The notes under the pieces are model-generated. The model was not told the origin of the DNA, did not search any database, and was given only the letters and a program-made list of their open reading frames with translations. Below, in pieces: positions 1 to 10,563 of a DNA stretch of 64,000 nt. Each line of letters opens with the position of its first letter. The stretch's first letter is position 1. Both the position numbers and the translations under genes were made by a program. The DNA comes from Lithodes maja. Taxonomy: Eukaryota > Arthropoda > Malacostraca > Decapoda > Lithodidae. Location of the stretch: positions 34,323 through 98,322 of the forward strand of contig JBAKBP010007601.1 in assembly GCA_037953745.1 (NCBI GenBank). Reading direction: 5' to 3'.

Positions 1-256
1 GGATGTGGCTGACTCAACAAAGGCTTTTTATCTGTGGACCAGGAGGGGGAGGAGGGATGTGGCTGACTCAACAAAGGCTTTTATCTGTCAACCAGGAGGG
101 GGAGGAGGGATGTGGCTGACTCAACAAAGGCTTTTATCTGTGGACCAGGAGGAGGAGGAGGAGGAGGGATGTGGCTGACTCAACAAAGACTTTTAACTGT
201 GGACCAGGAGGAGGAGGAGGGGTGTGGCTGACTCAACAAAGGCTTATATCTGTGGG
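1..256. repeat. Minisatellite, 53-59 bp unit, about 5 copies
   Basis: Units begin GGATGTGGCTGACTC at about 1, 55, 108, 167 and 221. Copies differ mainly in the length of a GGA-rich stretch, as expected for replication slippage. The array probably starts before the window. Short open frames across it are by-products. Confidence 0.93.
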
Positions 257-295
257 AATTACAAACACAGATATCTACACTGTAAACATTGAACA

Positions 296-440
296 CTTAA
301 GGGGAGGTTTGGGGTTTTCTGGGCCCCTTCGCCCTCATGTTGACGAGCGATAACGAGCCTATAATTTAGGAGGAACCGGCCTTTGGCTGGGACTTTTTCT
401 ACCGAATATGTACATATTCATCTAGAATGAGGGTCTTAAT
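296..440 (+). repeat. Partial copy of the foldback repeat family
   Basis: Contains CCCTCATGTT, a GACGAGCGATA-like block, TTTAGGAGGAA and GGCCTTTGGC in the same order as one arm of the element at 10013-10563 and the copy at 42906-43240. Only part of an arm is present, so this is a degraded copy. Confidence 0.6.
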
Positions 441-709
441 TGGGGGTATTTTTAAACCTTGATGGAGAGGTCTTTGGGAGTAAGCTAAACATAATAGGTA
501 TTATGCTAGGATATTACTGGCATTATTTTGTGTGTTTCACTCAACGGGCAGAAGTACAAGTAAGCTGTATGTATACAACTATAAATAAACACATGGAAAT
601 AAAGTTATACCCATAGTAAAAAACAGTATTTTATTCACCGAAGTTAATAAAACAAGAAAATCGCATACAACATCAAATACATAATAATAAACAAGCAACA
701 GAATAACAT
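441..709. other. No recognisable feature
   Basis: AT-rich sequence with no long open frame, no repeat I can match inside the window and no RNA gene signature. Confidence 0.5.
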
Positions 710-1412
710 AAATGAGTGGTGAGATATACCTGGAGTTTACTGTACATGTGGTTTGTGGCAACACCTGATGAGTGGTGAGATATACCTGGAGTTTACTGTA
801 CATGTGATTTGTGGCAACACCTGATGAGTGGTGAGATATACCTGGAGTTTACTGTACATGTGGTTTGTGGCAACACCTGATGAGTGGTGAGATATACCTG
901 GAGTTTACATGTGGTTTGTGGCAACACATGATGAGTGGTGAGATATACCTGGAGTTTACTGTACATGTGGTTTGTGGCAACACCTGATGAGTGGTGAGAT
1001 ATACCTGGAGTTTACTGTACATGTGGTTTGTGGCAACACCTGATGAGTGGTGAGATATACCTGGAGTTTACATGTGGTTTGTGGCAACACATGATGAGTG
1101 GTGAGATATACCTGGAGTTTACTGTACATGTGGTTTGTGGCAACACCTGATGAGTGGTGAGATATACCTGGAGTTTACATGTGGTTTGTGGCAACACATG
1201 ATGAGTGGTGAGATATACCTGGAGTTTACATGTGGTTTGTAGCAACACCTGATGAGTGGTGAGATATACCTGGAGTTTACAGGTGGTTTGTAGCAACAAC
1301 TGATGAGTGGTGAGATATACCTGGAGTGTACATGTGGTTTGTGGCAACACATGATGAGTGGTGAGATATAGGCCTACCTGTAGATTACAGGTGGTTTGTA
1401 GCAACACCTGAT
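710..1412. repeat. Minisatellite, 51-56 bp unit, about 12 copies
   Basis: Each unit carries GAGTGGTGAGATATACC, GGAGTTTAC, CATGTGGTTTGTGGCAACAC. A five-base CTGTA insertion is present in some copies and absent in others, giving two length classes. Minus-strand frames through it give repetitive Leu/Thr/His peptides of no credible function. Confidence 0.95.
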
Positions 1413-2420
1413 CATGTTTACTCTAACACGTGGCCAGCATAAATTATGGAAATAATACATGTGGATAAATAGATTATTTGTACGCACATAGGGAAATGTT
1501 ACTTTACATTTTAAACAGATTTACTACTATTACTAAAGATCGCACTTCTTAGGTATATGCACACTTTATATTTGTCTCTCGTTCTTTATAGTTTTCTCTC
1601 TCGTCCCGACTTTGGCTAGATTCTATGTTCTTTAGCAGGGTCTGTCCTATTAGACAGAATTTTCTTTCTCAGGAATAATTATCATGGATGAGTACAATTT
1701 TATGTTTCTCGGGTGTTGGAATGATGAAGTTAACTAATCATATTATATTCTCAACGACGTCGGCACATAAAGGGTCCGGTCGTGGTACGTATAGGATCTA
1801 ATATATTTAGACAAGGATAGTGATGTCTTGTGTGACCTGAAGGGTTTGTATTCGTTTAACTAAATAGGGACTGCGAAAAAGAGCCAAATTTTTACTTATT
1901 CAAACACTATAGATTTTCCTGGTGTCGGGGAGGGGAAACAGAACTTCAATCTGGTATCTCGGCGAGGCATGGGGTTGTTTCTCGGACGGGCTTCTCTGTG
2001 TGTGCAGGGGCCAGGGGTCTTCTTTTATCTTTGTCCTGGGACTTGAAGGGGAAAGGTAACGGACCGCAATCCCGAGGAGGTATCGAACCACTCCTAACAG
2101 CAGACAGTGTAGAGGTGATTCTCCGGAACGAAAGGCTACCCTGGTTAATTGCACAAGTCACTATTCTAGCATCGAGCATAGAATTACCCCAAGTAACAAA
2201 CTTAGGAGGAGACCTAGTATAAAACATAGACTGGGATCCAGTCGAGTGACCTGGAGCGCTAGCTTCATGCCTAGCGTGGGAGAAGGGCTTTATCTCATTT
2301 TTTTTTTTGCCATAGTCACAACTTTTCCTGGTAGGATGGGATCTTCTCCTAGGGTAATAAGGGCATTGATGGTTTCCCTTTCTCTCTGATGGTACTGATG
2401 AGAGAGCACCTAGGTACAGG
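1413..2420. other. No recognisable gene
   Basis: No convincing coding sequence. Overlapping 74-202 codon frames at 1900-2554 lack any domain I recognise, and several lie across the start of the LINE fragment that follows. Its repeat content cannot be judged from this window alone. Confidence 0.45.
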
Positions 2421-2556
2421 AGTGGAGGGTTTCCTGGTGGCAGAGAGGTGGGCAGATTTGTGATAGAAGTTAAAAGGTTTAATGAAAGACTGATTTTGCT
2501 AAGACTGAAAGTTGGGGCTAGAATTATAGATGTTATATCAGCATATGCCCCCAAGT
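2421..2556 (+). pseudogene. RTE-like LINE endonuclease fragment, first part
   Basis: The plus strand encodes a piece of an AP-endonuclease-like domain of the type often annotated as craniofacial development protein 2-like. A GFLVAERWAD-like stretch is followed by VKRFNERLILLRLKVGAR and DVISAYAP. The frame is broken near 2450 by stops. It is cut at 2556 by a 535-bp poly(A)-ended insertion and resumes at 3092. A sister copy lies on the minus strand at 32683-34345. The endonuclease would have nicked target DNA for target-primed reverse transcription; this copy is dead. Confidence 0.75.
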
Positions 2557-3091
2557 GTGGAGGTGTGGTGGAGTGGTCTTGCCACTGGACTGGTATTCGA
2601 ATCCCGATATGTCAATGGGAAGATATTATTGGGATGGAATTTGTGCTGTACCTAGTATCAGTGCATTACCACAAAGCCCACCGAAACGCCAAACAAATAC
2701 GCTCATTGTTCCCTGATTAAATAGCACTGTATGAATATTCCCATATTCAAAATATGCTACAGGGGGACAATGCCTAGTGAGTTCATTGTTCAATAGGTGG
2801 CGTTGTGAAAGTGAGGTTCCGAGTCTAGGAGGTGAGACTGTGAAGCACTGGAGTGAGGCAGCTTCAGAGATGGGGCTGCTTCTAGCTGTGAGTGGGCAAC
2901 TAAGCCCCATGCATCCTGCTAAGGCAAGATGGCAGGGGCTGGTTGCAGCTAAAAATGCTTCTCATGTCTCACCCCCTAGACTGGAACAATACCTCACAGG
3001 CTTCACCGTTCAATGATTAGCGGTTGAATGTACAGGCTCTCAACCTACAGTATGACCGAGAGGGAGAAGTTGGGGAAAAAAAAAAAAAAAA
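2557..3091 (+). mobile_element. SINE-like retroposon with poly(A), inside LINE fragment
   Basis: The insertion splits the conserved SAYAP/QAG stretch of the endonuclease and ends in about 15 A residues (3077-3091). Near the left end, TGGTGGAGTGG (about 2566) and GGTATTCGAATCC (2592-2604) resemble RNA polymerase III A and B boxes of a tRNA-derived head, though their spacing is shorter than in a tRNA. There is no long coding frame. A tRNA-headed SINE is the likeliest reading. A processed transcript cannot be excluded. Confidence 0.5.
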
Positions 3092-3600
3092 CAGGCTTAG
3101 GTAGAGTTGTCAAAGAGCAGTTCTGGAATTAATTACTAGGGGTGGTTGCCAGATGAAAGGAAGGGGAGGTAGTAATTGTGGGAGACTTTAATGGGCATGT
3201 GCCGATGGATACGAGGACGTGCACGGAGGACAGGGATATGGCCGAAAGAACCTGGGAGGTGAATACATACTGGAGTACTGTGCTGCCATGGGGATGGTGG
3301 TGTGTTAAACCATGTTCAGAAGGAGGATGAGCCATCTGATAACATATGAATCAGGTGGTTCCAGTAGCCAGATAGACTACTTCCTGATCAGCAAATCTGA
3401 CAGGAATTGGGTTAGAGATACTAAGATCATACCAGGTGAAGAATGCACCCCCCAACACAAGCTCCTAGTGTGTGATATGAAATGTGTGAAATGTGTTATA
3501 TGAATGTGAGAAAGAAAGTACATTTGTCAAAAAGGAAAGTATTGTTGCTGGAAAAATAGGAGTACAGAGACAGATTGTACTACGAAATAACAATATTATT
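3092..3600 (+). pseudogene. RTE-like LINE endonuclease fragment, second part
   Basis: Resumes the domain interrupted at 2556. An aromatic FWN stretch is followed by VIVGDFNGHV-like sequence with a frame break, then GYGRKNLGGEYILEY, SSSQIDYFLIS and a C-terminal LLVCDMK. SQIDY and the DFNGH block belong to the endonuclease/exonuclease/phosphatase fold. There are several stops and frameshifts. The match to the minus-strand copy at 32683-33755 continues to about 3575. Confidence 0.75.
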
Positions 3601-3639
3601 GCATCATATGCACATTTTTTACTTGTATAGAGAACATGT

Positions 3640-4110
3640 GAACATTAAAGAGCCAGAAAATAGGGGTAAGGAGCAAATATCCAGTGAAAATATGTATAAT
3701 TGAGACGAGAGAGGTGACGAACGAAATACAAGGAAGCGCGATATAGGTCTACTCTCTCGGACGTCTCTCAAGACACTGACAAGACTAGCCCAGTCTAGCC
3801 GTCTCTCTTGCATGTATGAGGGAGGAGGTAGGAGGAAGTAAGGAAAGAAAAGGGAGGGAAAAATTAATGGAGGGGGAAGTAGAGAGAGAAAGAGGGAGGG
3901 AGGAGAAGGAGAAGGGGGGGGGGGTGACCCGGATGAGACACATGTGATGAGAAGACAGGTGGTGGTAAGGAGACATTCCACCTAATATTGATTCCATTTC
4001 ACCTGCACTGGGGTGTTTTTCGGTGTTGATTATAAGTGCCATCTTCCGGAAGGAATGTCGCATTCGCCCAGTAAACCATTCCAGAAGGTATGTTGCCGAT
4101 CTTGGGCTAG
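3640..4110 (+). repeat. Dispersed purine-rich repeat family, degraded copy
   Basis: Shares a purine-rich core, an ACACATGTG block, CACTGGGGTGTTTT and GCATTCGCCCAGTA with the copies at 39436-39990, 45250-45830 (inverted) and 45860-46425. No coding capacity; the Pro/Ser/Leu-rich minus-strand frame is a by-product of the GGA/GAA runs. Probably a non-autonomous element. Confidence 0.55.
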
Positions 4111-4444
4111 AGGATGTGTTTTGAGACCGTCCATTAATACCCCAGATCGTGTAGACCTAACAAGACATACGTCCCCAACAAATACTGTGAGAGCAAAATC
4201 TTCAAGTCCCCCTCCTACACCCAGAAAATCACTTGTAAAAGTTAACGAATAATGTCTTTATTTATAGTCCTTTTTGTGACAGTTTATTTCCCTTCAGGAA
4301 ACCAACTACACACATACTATTCTTGACTTCCCCTATCCAATACTGTTAAGATTATAGCTGAACATTCTAGTCTAAACATAACCAAAGACATTTGATAGCA
4401 AGAATTATTTGTGAAAAACAATATCCGTGTGAAACCTCATATTC
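4111..4444. other. No recognisable feature
   Basis: Lies between a dispersed repeat and a SINE. I see no open frame with a known domain and no repeat structure. Confidence 0.45.
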
Positions 4445-4454
4445 TAGTGATGTT

Positions 4455-4855
4455 GTTGTTGTTGTTGTTCCCCAAGCTGCCTGGCCGAACAGCTCCAAGG
4501 CCCCGAGCAAGGCCATAACTGAGCACCCCCACAGAACCCTCCCTGCCTACCACAATAAAGCCTGGGTGACCGAAGCCACTCCATGGCGGGGAGCTGAGGA
4601 GGGTGTGGAAACGCCCGGGAAACCAAAGCCCCACCCAAGGCCCTGTGCCCCTCAGCAATTATGAAGAGAAAGTTGAGGGGCAAAGGAAAAATGTGACGCT
4701 TTGGCTTCCAATCTTGGTAGATTGGGAGGTCAATCCACGGAAGAGACGCCGTCACTTGAGATCTAGAAAATATGTAAGTAAAAGGAACAGTCAGAGTAAG
4801 CTATGGGTATGGCAGAGATCGCTCAGTTCTCACTCTGATAGACCAGCCCATCACC
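4455..4855 (-). mobile_element. SINE with AAC tail, complete, TSD AGTGATGTT
   Basis: On the minus strand it starts TGGTGATGGGCTGGTCT and ends in the AAC run that reads as GTT repeats from 4455 on the plus strand. It is flanked by the direct repeat AGTGATGTT (4446-4454 and 4856-4864), the expected target-site duplication. A second copy is at 32002-32416. The last ~35 bp before the AAC tail (GGGGCTGTTCGGCCA and following) match the 3' end of the LINE at 10745-13366. The head contains a stem, GTCAGAGTGAG with CTTACTCTGAC, but no clear tRNA, 5S or 7SL promoter that I can identify. Confidence 0.82.
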
Positions 4856-4864
4856 AGTGATGTT

Positions 4865-5384
4865 TACTGTATATATATACTGTAGCTCGCGGTCGTAATA
4901 CTACAGATTCTGGCTATAGAAAGAAAACGATCTTCAGTATATTAACGCAGGCAGTCTAAACTATTGTATAGGCTATCTAAATATCCGTGAATTAAAATCA
5001 AAGTATTCGCTGGGCCGGATTTAAGATATGGCACAAAGTGCCAGTGCCAGTGCTCAGGGCCCCGCGCTTACCTAATGATTATCATACCGTAGACTTCAAT
5101 CATGACTGTTTTACACTCTCCTCCCTGCCAACTCGGCTAAGTGATAAGATATTAATCATCCTGGTACGTTTATGGAACCTCTCTGATGACAAATAGCTAA
5201 TGATAATGTCAGACAGGTTGGGAGAGAGGTATCCTGACCAGGATTCCAACCCACTCATTCCAGGTAGATTTTGGAGAGTTGGGCACCGATGATGCCTTTT
5301 GAACCATTTATTATGGCTGATATTGGACGATTTGATGTTGTTTAACACCTTACGAGTGGCCTATGCGGTTTATTTATATGTACC
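4865..5384. other. No recognisable gene
   Basis: Mixed sequence. The short minus-strand frame at 5100-5348 has no recognisable domain. A GGTTGGAATCC stretch on the minus strand near 5250 resembles a pol III B box, but no matching A box is convincing. Confidence 0.4.
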
Positions 5385-5830
5385 GCCCAGCGGGGTGTTT
5401 TTAGCCAAAATAGGGCTGTTTACGTGATCATTTTCATGCCTAAATAAGACCCAGAACGTAAAACAAGTATCTATCCCTGAAAGGGCATAAACAGAGCTTT
5501 CGAATGACACCATAACGATCCTTTTATGATGGCTAGTTTTCTTGCAATAACCGTGCAACGCGAGTGCAAAAAGCATGTAATTAGGCACTTTCCCCATACA
5601 ATTCCGTATATAGCGAGTGAGAGAGGGAGGGAGGAGGTGGGATTCGTGTCAGTAGGTTCGCCGCGGTGGTCTGGAGCAGTCATACGCTCGCTACTCTCCT
5701 GCCACCACTTGTCTCTCTCTCTCAGCAACATTACGTGCTGAAATTGCCACACGATATATGTCGAGCACCGCCACATAGTCCAGCTTTATTTAACTCGACT
5801 TATGTTGCTCGCCGCTAATTAAGGGTTAAG
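5385..5830 (+). repeat. Dispersed repeat family sharing GCGGGGTGTTTT
   Basis: Ordered similarity to 43535-44040: a CGGGGTGTTT-like start, a TTTTCATGC block, CCTGAAAGGGC, AGAGCTTTC, CGTGCAACGCGAG and a CTCTCTCTCTCAG block, ending near TTAAGGGTTAA. A third, shorter version begins at 10570. Non-coding in all copies. Confidence 0.6.
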
Positions 5831-5956
5831 GACCTCGGATATTCAGGGGGTTTATCTTACCCCTTGAGTCCTACAGGTCGATTGTAAGCTAAAGAAAATC
5901 GTCTAATGGTAATAAAAAATATAGGAACATTACGTCATCATACAGAAAGGGTTCAA

Positions 5957-6673
5957 AACCGGGTGATCCACAACAAACCGGGCGATCCACAACAAACCGA
6001 GTGATCCACAACAAACTGTGATCCACAACAAACCGGGTGATCCACAACAAACAGAGTGATCCACAACAAAACGGTTGATCACAACAAACCAGATGATCCA
6101 CAACAAACCGTGTGATCCACAACAAACCGTGTGATCCACAACAAACCGGGTGATCCACAACAAACCGGGTGATCCACAACAAACCGGGTGATCCACAACA
6201 AACCGGGTGATCCACAACAAACCGGGTAATCCACAACAAACCGGGTGATCCACAACAAACCGAGTGATCCACAACAAACCGGGTGATCCACAACAAACCG
6301 GGTGATCCACAAAAAATTGGTTGATCCACGACAAACCGGGTGATCCACAACAAACCGAGTGATCCACAACAAACCAAGTGATCCACAACAAACCGGGTGA
6401 TCCACAACAAACCGGGTGATCCACAACAAACCGGGTGATCCACAACAAACCGGGTGATCCACAAAAAATTGGTTGATCCACGACAAACCGGGTGATCCAC
6501 AAACCAAGTGATACATAACAAACCGAGTGATCCACAACAAACCGGGTGATCCACAACAAACCGGGTGATCCGCAACAAATCGGGTGATCCAAAACAAACC
6601 TGGTGATTTACAACAAACCGGGTGATCCACAACAAACCGGGTGATCCACAACAAACTGGGTGATCCACAACAA
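5957..6673. repeat. 19-bp minisatellite, about 37 copies
   Basis: Tandem unit GATCCACAACAAACCGGGT. Because 19 is not a multiple of 3, each minus-strand frame cycles through three registers and stays open, producing 191-268 codon frames of HPVCCGSPGLLWITRFV type. These are artefacts of a stop-free repeat. Variants include units with AAAAAATTGG and one shortened unit near 6500; a block carrying both appears twice (about 6308-6370 and 6463-6520), suggesting a higher-order duplication. Confidence 0.95.
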
Positions 6674-6930
6674 GTAGGCTACAACTCTGTTTCATTTCAG
6701 CTGACGGTATATTGAATCCCTTAGCAACTGATTTACCGATAACTAACGAACAAATACGAAATAACCATGTCTCTCCTTCCTATTAGTGCCAAGTTTTCAT
6801 AATTAACAACAAATTTAGCTGAAAAAAAAAAGTGCATAATAGTGGCGTAATCAAGCTGAAGACAAAGCATATTACCGTCAGCTGGGGAAAACCAGAGTAT
6901 ACGTAGGTTTCAATCGCACGTCAAAGTTTA
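6674..6930. other. No recognisable feature
   Basis: Short AT-rich spacer between the minisatellite and the tail of the LINE. Nothing identifiable. Confidence 0.45.
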
Positions 6931-8290
6931 TCTATCTATCTATCTATTGCCTGACGCCATGATCCCCGAAGGGGTGGCCACGAACGAACTGCCCCAAGCA
7001 CCTCTGTCCCCAGTCAGTCGACGCCCCTCCTCCCAACCAGCACCGCCTTCATTCATATACTTCCTCACTCCATCCTTCCACCTCTCCTTCGGTCTACCTC
7101 TCCCTCTCTGTCCTTCCACCTCGCTCTCGTACACCCTCTTAGTCATTCTCTCGCTTCCCATACGTTCCATATGGCCGAACCATCTCAAGTTGTTCCTTTT
7201 CACACTTTCCAGCACATCTACCTCCACACCACACCTCCTTCTTACTTCCTCATTTGTCTGTCTATCCCTCCATGTAACTCCGCACGCACTTCTCAAGTAA
7301 CTCATTTCCACCGCTCTCACTCTTGGTCTGAGTCCCTCCACGAACGTCCATGCTTCGCTTCCGTAAGTTAATGTCGGGATTACCACACTGTCATGCAAGG
7401 ACTTCTTCACTTCCATACTGACCACCCTATTTCTTGTTACTGCTTTCAACGTTCCCACAACCCTCTTCCCCTGTTGCACCCTCTCCCACACTTCTTCATC
7501 CACAGTCCAATCTTTACTCAACACACTGCCCAGATACTTAAAAGAGCTGAAGATCTCCATAGCCTGACCGTTAAAATTCACCTCACACTCTGTGACTTCA
7601 CTCCTTTCGAAGACCAAAACCTTGCTTTTCCCAAAATTTACCTTCAAATTCCGTTTTCCGCACACTGTTCCAAACTCATTTACCAGACCCTGCAACTCCC
7701 ATTCATTATCGCTCATCAGAACTGTGTCATCCGCAAACAGCAGTATAGGCAGCTTCCACTCATTTCCCTCCCTTTTCAGTGATACACCAACATCCACTGC
7801 TCTTCCTAGTATTTCTTTCATGACTCCATCCATATAATTATACAGTAAACAACCACGAGGACATCACACACCCCTGTTACAACCCAACACTCAGGTCAAA
7901 GAATTCGCTCTGCTCATTCTCCACACGTACTGCCGCCTTTGCACCCTCATACATGCTCTTCACTGCTTTCAGCAACTTGCCATCTACTCCGTATATTCTA
8001 AGTAGGCCTACTTTCCACATGCCTTCTCTATCCACTCTGTCATAATTATACCTTCTCCATGTCCATAAAGGCAACATACACCTTTTGTTGCTTCTCCAGA
8101 TATTTCTCCACAACACAATTCAGGGTAAAAATCTGATCTACACATCCTCTTCCCTTCCTAAAACCTCCCTGCTCGTCCCCTATCCATTTCTCCGTTCTCA
8201 CTCTCACTCTCTCAACCACTACCCTACTGTACACCTTCCCTACTACGCTTAAAAGACATATTCCTCGGTGGTTACCACACACTCCACTTT
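6931..8290 (-). pseudogene. RTE-like LINE, 3' half (RT domain), frameshifted
   Basis: The minus strand encodes the reverse transcriptase of an RTE-like non-LTR retrotransposon. NHRGICLLSVVGKVYSRVV and QGGFRKGRGCVDQ lie at 8282-8046, YDRVDREGMWKV follows, and LLFADDTVLMSD (the catalytic FADD) lies in 7833-6940. The C-terminal region has NNLRWFGHMERM and RGRGRPKERWKDG. The chain is cut at about 8040 and 7870 by frame breaks, and everything upstream of the RT start is missing (5' truncation at about 8290). The element ends in a short GATA-type repeat (6931-6947). A longer copy is at 26232-28994. Confidence 0.9.
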
Positions 8291-8413
8291 CTTTGTTATG
8301 TCAAATAAGTTACATGCAGCCAATCTGTTTATTTGGGAATGAAAAAATAAAATTATCTATAGCCTAACAAATTTAATCAAGTTGGCAAAGTACTTTTTAT
8401 GCCTCTAACAATT

Positions 8414-8627
8414 GACCACTTGCGAGTTTTAGGCTATAAGAAAGTTGGAGCTGTAGACATTAATATTTACCAAAACGATCAGCTGAAATACGATTGTAGT
8501 ATTTATAAACATAAACCAAGTTCAACATACATTCTATCCATAAGAAATCTACATTATTATTGCATTTCTGCTTAATATCGATGTTTCCGACTCCAACTTC
8601 CTTATAGCCTGAAACTTGTAAGTGATC
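8414..8627. mobile_element. Small MITE with ~37-bp inverted repeats
   Basis: The left end (GACCACTTGCGAGTTTTAGG and following) and the reverse complement of the right end (GATCACTTACAAGTTTCAGG and following) match over about 37 bp with few differences, both running into GGCTATAAG then AAGTTGGAG. It is 214 bp long and non-coding. No clear target-site duplication, so the superfamily is open. Confidence 0.7.
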
Positions 8628-8773
8628 ACATGCCTCAGTTGGCTATAGCTAGTAAAATATAAATTGTATTGATCCGTAAAATACATAATACATTTAGCCT
8701 AGTATGTGACAAGCCCTCTAAGCCACAAGAATAATCAAGCAATTTGAACTTATAAACTATTGTTGTACTGTAC

Positions 8774-8835
8774 TTTAAAAAAAAAAAAAAAAAAAAATGT
8801 GTTGTCCCTGTTCGGGCTCTGTCTGGAGTCGGCCA
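8774..8835. repeat. A-run followed by short shared repeat
   Basis: A 23-base A run is followed by TGTGTTGTCCCTGTTCGGG, which recurs as TGTGTTGTCCCTATTCTGG at 9739. Probably the edge of a retroposed repeat; too short to classify. Confidence 0.4.
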
Positions 8836-8940
8836 CCCGCAGCTATGGGGTATGTGCCTGTGTATATACTGCACATACATACATACATGCAACATATTTA
8901 GTATAATATTCACTTCCTTATATCTATAAAGTAAACAAAA

Positions 8941-9318
8941 ATGGCAACATATTTGTACTATACAGAAGTTACAAGGCAGGATATATGTTTATATTGCCAA
9001 CATATTTGTACTCTACAGAAGTTACAAGGCAGGATATATGTTTATATTGCCAACATATTTGTACTCTACAGAAGTTACAAGGCAGGATATATGTTTATAT
9101 TGCCAACATATTTGTACTCTACAGAAGTTACAAGGCAGGATATATGTTTATATTGCCAACATATTTGTACTATACAGAAGTTACAAGGCAGGATATATGT
9201 TTATATTGCCAACATATTTGTACTATACAGAAGTTACAAGGCAGGATATATGTTTATATTGCCAATATATTTGTACTATACAGAAGTTACAAGGCAAGAT
9301 ATTGGTTTATATTGTTAA
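8941..9318. repeat. 53-bp minisatellite, about 7 copies
   Basis: The unit contains TTGTACTATACAGAAG, TTACAAGGCAGGATATATG and TTTATATTGCCAACATA. The period of 53 leaves all plus-strand frames open, giving Tyr-rich 98-158 codon frames that are by-products. Confidence 0.95.
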
Positions 9319-10012
9319 CACTTCGATACGATGACGCATTTCTTCATTTTAATCTGGCTATCATTAAACAAATTTATTTAGCTCGGGAAGGACTCCAGAA
9401 ATCAAAGGGTCACAAAACTATCTCACTTAACCCTTTGGCCCCCCTCCCCAATAAAAAATAAATTTTAAATAAAATAGCCACGATAAAAGGAAGAAATGGT
9501 CAATAATGCGCTAAGATTATCCAGACAATATACTTGTATTATACCAAGGAAATTATATATACCCTTACTATTTTGGTTATTGTAGTTGAATGTGTGAAAT
9601 GCATATTATACAGTAGGGCCTGCCACTATAATTCTATCATAATAAATACTGTTCGGTGTCTGGGTCTTCTCCTAGATGACCTAGATGTGTGTGAATTTGT
9701 ATTTTGTTTTTGCGTGTTCATTGTTTTCTGTTGTGTTTTGTGTTGTCCCTATTCTGGCTCTGTCTTGAGTCGCTCCCCCCCCCCAAAAAAAAAAACACAC
9801 AAAAAACAAAAATGGGGATTGGGCCTGAGTAAATAGAATATAATAAATTTGTTTTTATTGGAGTTGGAAGTAAAATGCACATCCCACTATAATGCTATCA
9901 TAATAAATATACTGTTCTACATTTCTCAACTGTAAAGGCTACTAATAATGTAATCCAAAGTTCCTGGTTATTGTGGGAATGGAAGTGAAGGTTTACTGTA
10001 GTTCTTTTTTAT
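9319..10012. other. No recognisable gene
   Basis: AT-rich, with a C/A homopolymer stretch at 9776-9800. The 100-codon frame at 9534-9836 runs through low-complexity sequence and has no domain I recognise. Confidence 0.45.
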
Positions 10013-10563
10013 TAAGGGAAGATGGGGAGTTTTTCTAGACACCTTTCTCCCTCATGTTTAGCCCCATTAGTTTTCAGATTTTAAGACTTTCGGCCCATTA
10101 CAGTAGTTTGGCGATTTTAAGATCTTTCGCCCCTTTTCTTTGTCATTAGTGTCATTTAGGTGTCGATTTTTCCCTGGAGAGCGATAGCGAGCCTGTAATT
10201 TAGGAGAAATCGGCCTTCAGCCGGGACATTTCTCTACCGAAAAATTTACAATTATGAAGGGGGGTCCTGGGGTTGTTTGTTTAAAGTTTGATGGAGGTCT
10301 ACGGAGGAAACTAGAATACTAATAAATAACTAGAAAAATGTCCGGGCCGAAGGCCAGTTCCTCATAAATTACAGGCTCGCTATCGCTCGCCAGGATTTTT
10401 TTTACACCCAAATGACATGAAAAATCGTAAAATTGACAAAGAAATGGGACGAAAGGTCTTAAAATCGCCAAACTAATGGTCAAAACTATTTATAAACTGA
10501 AAACAAATGGGGCTAAACATGAGGGAAAAGGGGGACCAGAAAAACGACACCCATCTCCCCTTA
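10013..10563. mobile_element. Foldback-type element, ~225-bp inverted arms
   Basis: The left arm (10013-10250) and right arm (10335-10563, reverse complement) run in parallel: GGGGAG, CCCTCATGTTTAGCCCCAT, TTTGGCGATTTTAAGA, GAGCGATAGCGAGCCTGTAA, GGCCTTC and GGACATTT. About 85 bp of unique centre separates them. Single-arm copies are at 296-440 and 42906-43240. There is no coding frame, so it is a non-autonomous foldback or long-TIR MITE. Confidence 0.8.

Noticed and set aside
1012..1407. 131-codon minus-strand frame of Leu/Thr/His repeats
   Set aside because: It lies wholly within a minisatellite; repetition keeps it stop-free. No start context or domain.
1900..2554. 202-codon minus-strand frame
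   Set aside because: It overlaps the start of the plus-strand LINE endonuclease and has no recognisable domain.
3619..4063. Pro/Ser/Leu-rich minus-strand frames of 92 and 120 codons
   Set aside because: They arise from a purine-rich dispersed repeat; copies elsewhere do not keep the frame.
5215..5275. tRNA or tRNA-derived SINE on the minus strand (GGTTGGAATCC)
   Set aside because: Only a B-box-like word; no A box at correct spacing, no cloverleaf, no poly(A) or TSD.
5957..6673. CRISPR-like regular repeats
   Set aside because: Units are contiguous with no unique spacers, and the context is a eukaryotic genome.
5889..6695. 268-codon minus-strand frame (CCGSPGLLWITRFV repeats)
   Set aside because: A translation of the 19-bp tandem repeat; three frames are equally open.
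7393..7837. Plus-strand frames of 81-129 codons over the LINE
   Set aside because: Antisense of the RTE reverse transcriptase, which has all conserved blocks on the minus strand.
8941..9461. 125-158 codon Tyr-rich plus-strand frames
   Set aside because: By-products of the 53-bp minisatellite.
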